From Sabellastarte sp. h YS-2021 (Eukaryota > Annelida > Polychaeta > Sabellida > Sabellidae): 64,000 bases of DNA. This document shows, in pieces, positions 56,190 through 64,000 of this stretch (position 1 is its first letter; every line of letters starts with the position of its first letter). Both the position numbers and the translations under genes were made by a program. A model generated the notes under the pieces. The model had not been told where the DNA came from, did no database searches, and worked only from the letters and a program-made list of their open reading frames with translations. The stretch spans positions 4,588,001 to 4,652,000 of the forward strand of contig OZ024940.1 of the NCBI GenBank assembly GCA_964017235.1, given 5' to 3'.

Positions 56190-58030
56190 TAATGCATTAA
56201 AATTCATGAAATCAGGCACTAAATCACTTATTTTCTCATTGACTATTTCAGAGATTTTTCTTTTATCTTACATATATTTTCTAGGCCACAAGTAGATTAC
56301 CTTGTGTGTATCAGTCCTAGATCTTTCGTACTTATTTTTTTTATGAATTTTTAAAATAATTTTAATGCATGAAAATTCATCAAATCATGCACTAAATCAC
56401 TTATAACTTGAAAAGTATTGCATTTAGAGCATTTTGTTAAAATATGTTATTCAGCTACTTTTTCCATAGCTAGAACATGGTGAGCAACTTGGGTGTCTAT
56501 TCCAATAGCTAAGTGAGTAGTAGCTACTTTCTGACTTTTCAGTACCTTCCATATTGAGTCAAATCACTTGTAACTCAAAAATTTGCATTTAGAATATTTT
56601 CTTTAAATATGTTATTCACCTACTTTTGGGTCAGCTATAACATAGTAAAATTGCAGACCTGTAGCTCATTGCATAGCTGAGCAATAGCTACTTTGAGGTT
56701 CTCACTGTTGAGTAAATCAGTTGTAGCTTGAAAAGTATTGCATTTACAGTATTTTGTCTAAATGCATGTTCTATGTTATTCACCTACTTTTCAGGCAGTT
56801 ATAACATAGTGAAATTGAAGGCCTGAAGTGCATTGCAATGCTGAGCAATAGCTACTTTCAGGTTCTCACTGTTGAATAAATCAGTTGTAACGTGAAAACT
56901 ATTGGATTTAGAGAATTTTTATCTCCGGCTGGCCCGCCGGGCGGGAGATTATAAAACGCATTCCGTCCATGGGTGCGTGCGTCACCCTTTTAATAAAGGA
57001 CTGTACATCAGACTGGTTGTTTCTCCTTGGCCTTTTCAATGTTTTATGACCTTATTGCTTATGTCTTTTCATTTGATGCTGTTTTTTTGAGACCTAGGTC
57101 CATAGCTAATTGAGTAATAGCAATGGTGGCTCCTTCGAGTGAAGTGCTCATAACTCCAAAACGACTGCATTTAGAGCATTTCTGTAAAATACGTTGTTCA
57201 GCTACTTTCTCCATGCCTACAAGATGGTACCAATTTTAGGGGTCGATCTTGATAGCTAAGTGAGTAATAGCTATTTTCTGTTTTTAACAATGAGAAATGC
57301 TTTTATCTTTGTAACTGTTACTTACAATATTGGTCTCAAATATGTTGTTGAAGAACTCCTTCATGTACTATATCATGGTGAGGTTTAGCTACACTAAGTT
57401 TAACATTTGACCATTGAGCAAGACACTTATAACTCAAAAACTATTGAATATAGAGGATTTTTGTCAAATATGTTGTTCATCTACTTTTTGATGTACTGTG
57501 TAATGGCAAATTTTGAGAGCTGTAGGTGCATAGCTAACTGAGTAATAGCTACTTTGAAATTTCTTAATTTCAACATTCAGTAAATCACTTATAACTCCAA
57601 AACTATTGAATTAGGGAATTATTGTCAAATATGTTAATCAGTTACTTTTTAATGTTCTGTGTCGTGGCTAAGTTTCAGAGCTGTATCTCCATAGCTAACT
57701 GAGTAATGGCTACTTTGAATTTCAACATTGAGTAAATCACTTATAAGTCCAAAACTTTTGAATGTACAGAATTATTGTGAAGTATGTTGTTCACTTACTT
57801 TTTGATGTACTGTGTCATGGGAAATTTTCACAGCTGTATCTCCATAGCTACCTGAGTAATAGCTACTTTGAGGGTTCTCCATTGACTAAATCACTTAGAA
57901 CAGCAAAACTGTTGAATTTAAAGGATTTTTGTCAAATATGTTGTTCATCTACTTTTTGATGTACTGTGTAATGGCAAATTTTGAGAGCTGTAGGTGCATA
58001 GCTAACTGAGTAATAGCTACTTTTATTGCG
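56190..58030 (+). repeat. Degenerate ~150-bp tandem repeat, about 12 units
   Basis: Units share 'gtaaatcacttataactc', 'aaaactattgaatttagag', 'tgtcaaatatgttgttca', 'ctactttttgatgtactgtg' and 'agctaactgagtaatagcta'. The 3' copies are closest to each other. A GC-rich insertion-like patch with a near-palindrome 'ggcccgccgggcggg' sits at about 56,927-57,000. The DIRS element starts 17 bases after the last unit. Confidence 0.85.
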
Positions 58031-58046
58031 TTAATACTTCCTATCC

Positions 58047-58061
58047 AATGGACAATATGCT
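58047..58061 (+). repeat. DIRS left inverted terminal repeat (core 15 bp)
   Basis: Exact inverted match to 63986-64000. Just inside is a small inverted pair ccggtc/gaccgg (58065-58070, 58077-58082), and ACCGGTC words also occur near the right end. Confidence 0.9.
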
Positions 58062-58430
58062 AAACCGGTCGGCGCAGACCGGCCCGCCAAACGTCAGAAA
58101 AAGACGTCCTGTGTCTCCACCGGCTGGCCGGTCCTCACACTGCACTCGCCAGGTGGCGTGTCGTACTTCCTTCCTGTCTAGACAAGCTGACGTCATAGCA
58201 TCTTTTTCGTTTGGCGCATGCACTGCTGGAACGAATATTTGGAAATTGTTTTTATATTTTATTTTATGTGAGTTTGAAGAAGTGCTGGATTGTTGAACTT
58301 TGCGTATCACTTCCTCACATACTATAGATCATCTCTACAGTTATTTTAGTACTTGGAACGCTTTGTGAGTTGTTAGAAGTGCGGTTTTATTTACCTTACG
58401 GATCACTTCCTCACGTGTACTTGTTTTATC
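58062..58430 (+). promoter_or_regulatory. DIRS leader region
   Basis: A GC-rich first 150 bases, then AT-rich sequence. 'tcacttcctcac' occurs twice (about 58,308 and 58,405), each after 'gcgtat' or 'cggat'. It probably carries the element promoter; no TATA box could be assigned. A short frame from 58,048 is open but shows no domain. Confidence 0.45.
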
Positions 58431-60455
58431 ATGTCTTCTCCAAGTCAACGTAGGGGGGGGTGCGGCCACATGATGGCTGGCTTTGACCACCACACTGTGT
58501 GTGCTAGGTGCCGTGACAAGAAGAAGGGCTCTGACCCTTGTGTTAAGTCCCCACCTGAATCTTGTGAACATTGCGACCTTTTGACGCCGGAACAAAGGAC
58601 TCAGCTTTCAACCCCCTCCTACAAGCTAAAGAAGGAACGGAAAGAGGCCAAGTCTTCAACACCCATCAAAGATTTAGACACTCTCAGTCCCACCCTTGTG
58701 GACCCGGCACTTGTGTCGGTAGTAGGGGTAGTGGATGGCCAGGGTACCTCCGGTGCCTCTGGTTTGAGTGGGCCGGAAGAGAAGAGGAGGAAATCTGAGA
58801 AGAAATCTGATAAGAAGTCTGCATCTTCTAAGTCGGTTAAGCCGGACAAGTCGGTCAAATCACCCAGCTGGCCTGCATCCTCATCTTCATCTACCGGACA
58901 GGGGAAGTCCACTGCCCCTTCTACCGACTCTAAATTATCAGATTTGGACAAAAAGTGGTCGGACCGGTTCAACAGACTGGAGGCCCTGCTTATGGCCAAG
59001 ACGTTGGACCGACCTCAGGAACCAGTGTTTGGAACTGTAAAGGTCACCCCTTCACATGCTCCACCAGCTGATTTGATCCGACCGGAACCCTTCATTCAAC
59101 CGACTACTCTTCCTCAACCAGCCGACACTGCCCTTGCCTCACCGGCCACCGACCCAGTTCCTCACGGGTCTTCTACTACTTCAAAAGCCTCATCCTCAGG
59201 CCTACCAGAACTGGCACAACCAAGGCAGAAACGTCCAGCCACGGCCTTTGACATATCTAAGAAAGACGCCTCTCCCTCTAGTGATTCGGAATCGGACAGC
59301 CTGTCTTCCGACCATCCTCTTGTTGATATCTTTCCGGAGGAAGGGGAATTGTCAGACGATATGGAGGCAAATGCATCTGATCATGATCAGTCCCTCTCAG
59401 AGGAGCAATCCTACCGAGAAACTATGAGGGGGATTAGATCCTTCATGAACTGGTCTCATATTCCGGACATTGACACTGGGGCGACAACATCTGAGGACAA
59501 TCCTTTCTCCGGCCCCAAGATGCACACTCCAGGAAAAGTCTCTGTTTCTCTACCGACAGATGAATGGCTCTGCAAAAAACTTTCAAAGCTCAATCTTACC
59601 CTTACTCAAGGATATCCAACTCGAGCTTCTGAGGCAGGGGGCCTCTTGAGAGACCAATTCGTCCGGCCACCGAAATCACAGACCAAGTGGTATGGGTGCC
59701 ACCCAAACCCAAAGAAGGACTCTGACCAAGTAGTTACTTCGTGGCACACCGGTTCTTCACGCCTGAACAGTGGATACTTGAGGATTGCCAGACAGGCCGG
59801 TATAGCAAGTGCCCCACCCATGTCGCGGCCTATTTCCCAAGAGAACTTACGTAAATGGGAAAAATCCGCGCGTGAGTCCACTATTATATGTAACCAGGCT
59901 GCCGGATTCAACAGGTGTTTGCTGAAGGTCCAACAGAACATGGGTGCACAGTTAAAGGCAATAAGAGTGGAGTCAAAGGGCAAGGCACCGACTAAGGCTT
60001 CAGCTGCTGTTGACGAGCTTCAATTTTTACTGGACTTCAATGCCAGTGTGTGTCAATCCATGGCTAAAGCAGTCGAACACCTCACTGAATTTGTGTTCGT
60101 CAACATGGCAAATGCAACCCTCCTGAGGCGGGATTCTTATCTGGCATACCTTAAGGCTGGTGTGAAGGCGGACACCCTCAACGCCCTCCGAACCGAACCT
60201 CTTCATGTGGAGACTCTCTTCCCAGACTCTTGTGTTAAAAAGGCTGAGGAGGACATTACTGACTTTGATAGGAACAAGTCTGGCTCTGTATATAAGGGTC
60301 GCCGCTACCATCCATATGAAAGGCAGGAACAAAGGTCGGACAGAAAACAGGACAAACCGGCCTGGAAAAACTTGTCACGCACTCAGCGCCGCAAGAACAA
60401 AGGGAAACAACAGTACTCCTCACGTCCTGCCAAGGGTCAGCAGCAGTATAAATGA
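58431..60455 (+). CDS. DIRS gag-like protein
   Basis: 674 codons, probably the structural protein of the element. The N-terminus has a Cys/His cluster: C11-x-H13, H21-x2-C24-x2-C27, C37, C45-x2-C48, a likely zinc-binding fold. Residues ~50-330 are Ser/Pro/Lys-rich and acidic, probably disordered. A more ordered segment lies at about 370-600 ('DEWLCKKLSKLNL', 'HTGSSRLNSGYLRIARQAG', 'LDFNASVCQSMAKAVEHL'). The last 60 residues are strongly basic ('RTQRRKNKGKQQY'), suited to nucleic-acid binding. The start is the first ATG with the Cys cluster intact. Its 3' end overlaps the open frame of the RT ORF by about 250 nt. The family is inferred from position and from the matching fragment at 36.6 kb. 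Confidence 0.8.
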   Translation: MSSPSQRRGGCGHMMAGFDHHTVCARCRDKKKGSDPCVKSPPESCEHCDLLTPEQRTQLSTPSYKLKKERKEAKSSTPIKDLDTLSPTLVDPALVSVVGVVDGQGTSGASGLSGPEEKRRKSEKKSDKKSASSKSVKPDKSVKSPSWPASSSSSTGQGKSTAPSTDSKLSDLDKKWSDRFNRLEALLMAKTLDRPQEPVFGTVKVTPSHAPPADLIRPEPFIQPTTLPQPADTALASPATDPVPHGSSTTSKASSSGLPELAQPRQKRPATAFDISKKDASPSSDSESDSLSSDHPLVDIFPEEGELSDDMEANASDHDQSLSEEQSYRETMRGIRSFMNWSHIPDIDTGATTSEDNPFSGPKMHTPGKVSVSLPTDEWLCKKLSKLNLTLTQGYPTRASEAGGLLRDQFVRPPKSQTKWYGCHPNPKKDSDQVVTSWHTGSSRLNSGYLRIARQAGIASAPPMSRPISQENLRKWEKSARESTIICNQAAGFNRCLLKVQQNMGAQLKAIRVESKGKAPTKASAAVDELQFLLDFNASVCQSMAKAVEHLTEFVFVNMANATLLRRDSYLAYLKAGVKADTLNALRTEPLHVETLFPDSCVKKAEEDITDFDRNKSGSVYKGRRYHPYERQEQRSDRKQDKPAWKNLSRTQRRKNKGKQQYSSRPAKGQQQYK

Positions 60456-62751
60456 CAATCAATGTTTTTTGCAATTGAGACCACTGCTGCTGACCGGGAG
60501 CCCACAAGAGACTATGAACACTTTAAATGCAAAGTTAACTGTTGTAAATTCTGCTCATACTGCGCCCGGGCATTCGCAAAAGAAAGAAATAAGTCCCGGG
60601 GCAGCAGTTTGTTTTCCAGATCTAAGTTCATTAAAATCTGTGAAAGGTGTTTCTTGTGTCATTCCATTGTCTCATACAAATATTGTAACAAATGCTCCCA
60701 ATGTTGCCACAAATCTTCCTGTAGGGGCCAGACTCCAAATGTTTTGGGAAAAGTGGTCAGAGCTGGGGGCCGGTCCGAAAGTTGTTCAAATCCTGAGGGA
60801 GGGGTACACCCTTCCCTTCCGGACCAGGCCAAACTTGTCAAGAACCCCAACAGTTGTAAGCTGCTATGGCAATCCTCACAGAAACCTCAAACTGTTAGAG
60901 GCGTTACATCAGCTTACGGCAAAAAATGCTATAGAACGGGTACACAAACAAACATCCCTAGGGTTTTTCAACCGACTATTCCTGGTTCCCAAACCCAACA
61001 ACAAATGGAGGCCAATCCTAGATTTGAGCAATCTAAATCCCTTTCTCAAAACAGAGAAATTCAAGATGGAGACTCCGGAAACCATCAGAACCTCTCTCCA
61101 AAAAGGAGAGTGGGTAACCTCCATAGACTTCAAGGATGCCTATTTCCACATCCCCATACAGGAACAGTCAAGGAAATATTTGAGATTTCACGCCCAGGGA
61201 CAGACCTTTCAGTTCAAAGCTCTCCCCTTTGGCCTATCCACAGCTCCCATGGAGTTCACTGTCATAGCAAAGGAGGTGAAGCTTATGGCCACTCAGAAGG
61301 GTATAAGGCTCCACCAATACCTAGACGACTGGTTGGTGAGGGCCACATCCCACCGGGCCTGTCTCCAACATACACAGGTCCTAGTACAACTGTGCTGACA
61401 GTTGGGTTGGCTGGTGAACATAGAAAAGTCGGAATTGGACCCCAAGCAAGTTTTCAACTTCGTCGGTTACCAATTCGACCTCCAGTCCGGTCGGGTCCGA
61501 CCGACACCGGACAGGTGGCAAAGCCTACAGGAAAAGATACTAGAACTCATCTCCCGACCGGCTTGTTCAGTACGGGAACTGATGTCTTTAATAGGCCTGC
61601 TAACCGCGACAGAGAAACAAGTTCACCTAGGCCGACTACACATGAGGCCCATTCAGTGGCACCTCAAAAGAAATTGGAGAATACCGGAATCCCTACACAA
61701 ACGGATCCCTCTGCCCAGATCTCTGCATCCTCACTTGCAATGGTGGCTGCAAGAAGACAACGTTCTCACAGGCCAACCACTACACCCTCTACAGCATGCT
61801 CTGCAAATCTTTACAGACGCATCAAAAGAAGGGTGGGGCGCTCACTTAAACGAGCATATTGCCAGAGGATCCTGGTCCCTACCGGAAAGCAAATTGCACA
61901 TAAATTACTTGGAGTTAAAAGCAGTCTTTCTGGCTCTAAAAGAGTTCCAAAAGGTATGCATAGGCAAAATGGTGCTAGTTGCAACTGACAATACCACCGT
62001 AGTAGCCTATATCAACAAGGAAGGAGGCATGAGATCGGGCCCACTTTGTGCCCTACTCTGGAAAATCTTGACCTGGTGCACCGGGAAGCAAGTGACTCTG
62101 AGAGCACGACACATTCCCGGCCACCTAAATGTAGTGGCAGACAAATTGTCCAGATTGGGTCAGACCATCCAAACCGAATGGTCCCTCCTGCCAGAAATCT
62201 TCCAAGCCCTATGCGACAGGTGGCATCGGCCTCAAATAGATCTATTTGCTACGAGGTTCAACAACAAGCTGCCCCTGTTCGTATCACCGGTACCGGACCC
62301 CAGGGCCACTGCAGTGGATGCACTCAGTTTGTCATGGGAAGATCTGGACGCATACGCCTTCCCACCAACAGCCATTTTGGGCAAAGTGGTGGAGAAGTTA
62401 CAAGACTCCCCGTACCGGAGGTTGATCATTATTGCCCCGGGGTGGCCCAACATGGCATGGTTTTGGGACCTAGTGGAGATGTCCAGCCAGATACCATTGC
62501 TTCTACCTCAGTTGCCGAACCTTCTGACTCAGCCATTCAATCAGACCCCTCACAGGAGTCTAACAAACCTAAATCTCCACGCATGGCTCCTAGAGCCACA
62601 GCTATCAAGGAGCAGGGTTTCTCTGAGGCAGTGGCAACACGAATTGAAGCTCCTCAAAGAGGATCAACTAGATCCGTCTATGAGGCAAAGTGGGCCATTT
62701 TTACAAAGTGGTGCATCACAAATCAGGTGGACTTCAGGACACCTCCTGTAA
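60205..62751 (+). pseudogene. DIRS RT / RNase H / methyltransferase-like ORF with one stop
   Basis: One frame spans 60205-62751, interrupted only by TGA at 61396-61398. Upstream is reverse transcriptase: 'FLVPKPNNKWRPILDLSNLN', 'SIDFKDAYFHIPI', 'LPFGLSTAP' and the catalytic 'YLDDWL' (YLDD codons at 61318-61329). Downstream, after the stop, are RT thumb ('GWLVNIEKSEL') and RNase H: 'FTDASKEGWGAHL', 'YLELKAV', 'VATDNTTV' and 'RHIPGHLNVVADKLSR', giving the D-E-D-D set. A tail with 'IDLFATRFNNKLPLF', 'AYAFPP' and 'LIIIAPGWPNMAWFWDL' corresponds to the DIRS Dam-like methyltransferase region. The stop lies between RT palm and thumb, so this copy should not make full-length enzyme unless it is read through. 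The true start is uncertain; domain similarity begins near 60,720. Confidence 0.88.
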
Positions 62752-63593
62752 AGTCAGTTGCTGATTTCCTCATGTACCTTTTTGAGGAAAGGAAATTGCA
62801 GCCCAGCACCATTGATGGCTACAGGTCTGCCATTGCTGATAAATTGGGCAGTTCAACCCTCAACATCAGCAAAGATGAAAATCTCACCCGTCTCTTGGAT
62901 AGCTTCCACAGAGACAGACCCAAGGGCAGAAGAGGTATCCCCTCCTGGAACCTATCTCTGGTTTTACACCAGTTAACAAAGGCTCCCTTTGAGCCAATTA
63001 AGGAGGCCTCCTTGAAGCATTTGACCTTCAAGACAGTTTTCTTCTTAGCCTTGGGATCAGGCAAACGCAGAAGTGAGATTCATGCTTGGCAACATAAGAA
63101 CATCAGACACCAGTCTGATTGGACTAAGATATCCCTGTACCCTTCTCCCAGCTTCCTCTCCAAAAATCAGCTGGCTAAAGAGGGTCCAAACAGTGTGGCC
63201 CCAGTGGTTATCCCAGCCCTGGCCCCCACTCTGGATAGATCTCTTAAGTCTGACAGATCCCTCTGTCCGGTTAGAGCCTTGCGTTACTATTTGGACAAGA
63301 CATCAGACTTCAGGCAGAATAAAGAGTTGGTTTTGGTCTCCTTCAAAAAAGGCTTCGACAAGGACATCTCACCTGCCACTATCTCCTCTTGGATCAAACA
63401 AACTGTGATCCTATGTTATGAGCTCTCAGACCAGGAGGCCCACAAGTTACATCAGGTTAAAGCCCATGATGTCAGGGCCTTCGCTGCTTCAAAGGCCTTC
63501 CAGTCGGGGGTCTCCTTGGAACAAATATTAGCAGCATGCCACTGGAAGTCACATAACACCTTCACCCAATTCTATTTGAAGGATGTGGCATAG
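62583..63593 (+). CDS. DIRS tyrosine recombinase (YR)
   Basis: Integrates the circular DNA copy of the element without target duplication. Recognisable sequence runs from 'GFSEAVATRIEAPQRGSTR' through a core-binding region ('YEAKWAIFTKWC', 'SVADFLMYLFEERKLQPSTI', 'GYRSAIADKLG') to the catalytic domain. Catalytic set: Arg in 'GSGKRRSEIHAW', H-x-x-R in 'KAHDVRAFAA' (His codon 63465-63467), His/Trp in 'ACHWKSHNTF', and Tyr in 'FTQFYLKD' (codon 63573-63575). All are intact. The frame is open from 62046, but upstream it lies inside the RT ORF. The ATG at 62583 is the last before the conserved block. It is one base back (-1) relative to the RT frame and overlaps it by about 170 nt, so expression may use reinitiation or frameshifting. 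Confidence 0.88.
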   Translation: MAPRATAIKEQGFSEAVATRIEAPQRGSTRSVYEAKWAIFTKWCITNQVDFRTPPVKSVADFLMYLFEERKLQPSTIDGYRSAIADKLGSSTLNISKDENLTRLLDSFHRDRPKGRRGIPSWNLSLVLHQLTKAPFEPIKEASLKHLTFKTVFFLALGSGKRRSEIHAWQHKNIRHQSDWTKISLYPSPSFLSKNQLAKEGPNSVAPVVIPALAPTLDRSLKSDRSLCPVRALRYYLDKTSDFRQNKELVLVSFKKGFDKDISPATISSWIKQTVILCYELSDQEAHKLHQVKAHDVRAFAASKAFQSGVSLEQILAACHWKSHNTFTQFYLKDVA

Positions 63594-63985
63594 GCTGATT
63601 CTGAGCTTTACCACCTGGGACCTGTAGTGGCTGCTCAGCAGATCCACAAATAACCCAGGCCAGAGAGGAGATTTGTACATATGTATATAGTGTATATATA
63701 GTTAAGAAGCATCAAAAAAAAAAAAAATCAAACGTGCTTCCTTCGGGAGGTTTATTTCTTGGGACTGAACTCATCCCTCTCTTCCCCTACCTCAGAGCAG
63801 GCCTGTAAAAAAAGGGGGGGGGGGGGGGGCGAGTCGGTTTGGACCGGTTAACCGGTCTCTGTTGACCGACCATAGCCTTAAGGGTCTTGATAATCTTAGA
63901 TCGACCCAGGCTTAAAGTTGTTAGTTATTTTCTGAGTTCGTATAAGTCCCTAGTAACTTACCCACCGACCAAGCGGTAGTTATTC
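63594..63985 (+). other. DIRS trailer with G-tract and 16-bp palindrome
   Basis: Non-coding. It contains an A run near 63,715-63,727, 16 G at 63814-63829, and the perfect palindrome 'gaccggttaaccggtc' at 63842-63857, which echoes the ACCGGTC words at the left end. In known DIRS elements this interval holds the internal complementary region; no segment complementary to both visible termini was found by eye. Confidence 0.6.
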
Positions 63986-64000
63986 AGCATATTGTCCATT
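63986..64000 (-). repeat. DIRS right inverted terminal repeat (core 15 bp)
   Basis: Reverse complement of 58047-58061, ending on the last base of the window. Confidence 0.9.

Larger units (their letters stand above)
58047..64000 (+). mobile_element. DIRS-like tyrosine-recombinase retrotransposon, nearly intact
   Basis: A 5,954-bp element bounded by a perfect 15-bp inverted repeat: 'aatggacaatatgct' at 58047-58061 and its reverse complement at 63986-64000. Order: leader, gag-like ORF, RT/RNase H/methyltransferase-like ORF, overlapping tyrosine recombinase ORF, trailer. This order and the absence of LTRs and a DDE integrase are diagnostic of DIRS elements. The internal complementary region known from DIRS1 could not be found by eye. 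The right border coincides with the window end, so a longer inverted repeat and the right flank are unseen. One in-frame stop interrupts RT. Confidence 0.9.

Noticed and set aside
58048-58296. Short frame starting at the DIRS terminus
   Set aside because: No domain or composition support; it overlaps the terminal repeat and leader.
60462-61988. 508-codon open frame inside the RT region
   Set aside because: Alternate frame of the DIRS RT/RNase H coding sequence; all conserved RT and RNase H motifs lie in the other frame.

Overview
The window is animal nuclear DNA. It has short exons with GT/AG introns, AT-rich introns, tRNA-derived SINEs, many small non-autonomous DNA transposons, tandem satellites and a DIRS-type retrotransposon. 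The SINE style (tRNA head, fixed core, 'gcgacgtaaaacccc' then an AAATAAAT tail) and the satellite load suggest a mollusc, probably a bivalve. That assignment is an inference; no marker gene in the window settles it.

Layout: 1-7.9 kb is repeat-rich intergenic DNA with diverged tandem units, G-tracts, a SINE and a 137-bp array. From 7.9 to 17 kb on the minus strand lies a complete hnRNP A/B gene (two RRMs, a Gly-rich tail on tiny exons, and spliced 3'UTR exons). About 4 kb of shared upstream DNA (17-21 kb) separates it from a complete plus-strand HP1/CBX gene (20,990-23,544). The two genes are head to head, the arrangement known for the vertebrate HNRNPA2B1/CBX3 and HNRNPA1/CBX5 pairs. From 23.5 to 32.5 kb there is CBX 3' flank, SINEs, MITEs and a few exon-like segments of an unidentified plus-strand transcript. 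From 32.6 to 48.7 kb there is a patchwork of segmental duplication and related tandem arrays, with a broken DIRS gag fragment on the minus strand at 36.1-36.6 kb. From 48.7 to 58.0 kb there are two more exon-like segments, a MITE, SINEs, a 262-bp satellite and a degenerate ~150-bp array. From 58,047 to the last base lies a nearly intact DIRS-like element (gag, RT-RNase H-methyltransferase-like, tyrosine recombinase) whose 15-bp inverted terminal repeat coincides with the window end.

The two host genes encode core nuclear functions: pre-mRNA binding and heterochromatin reading. Their divergent layout suggests a shared, constitutively open promoter region. The hnRNP gene also shows the layout expected for splicing autoregulation: phase-compatible miniature exons in the low-complexity tail, and introns downstream of the stop codon. 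Most of the rest is mobile or repeated DNA. Many insertions keep exact target-site duplications, so their boundaries can be placed to the base.
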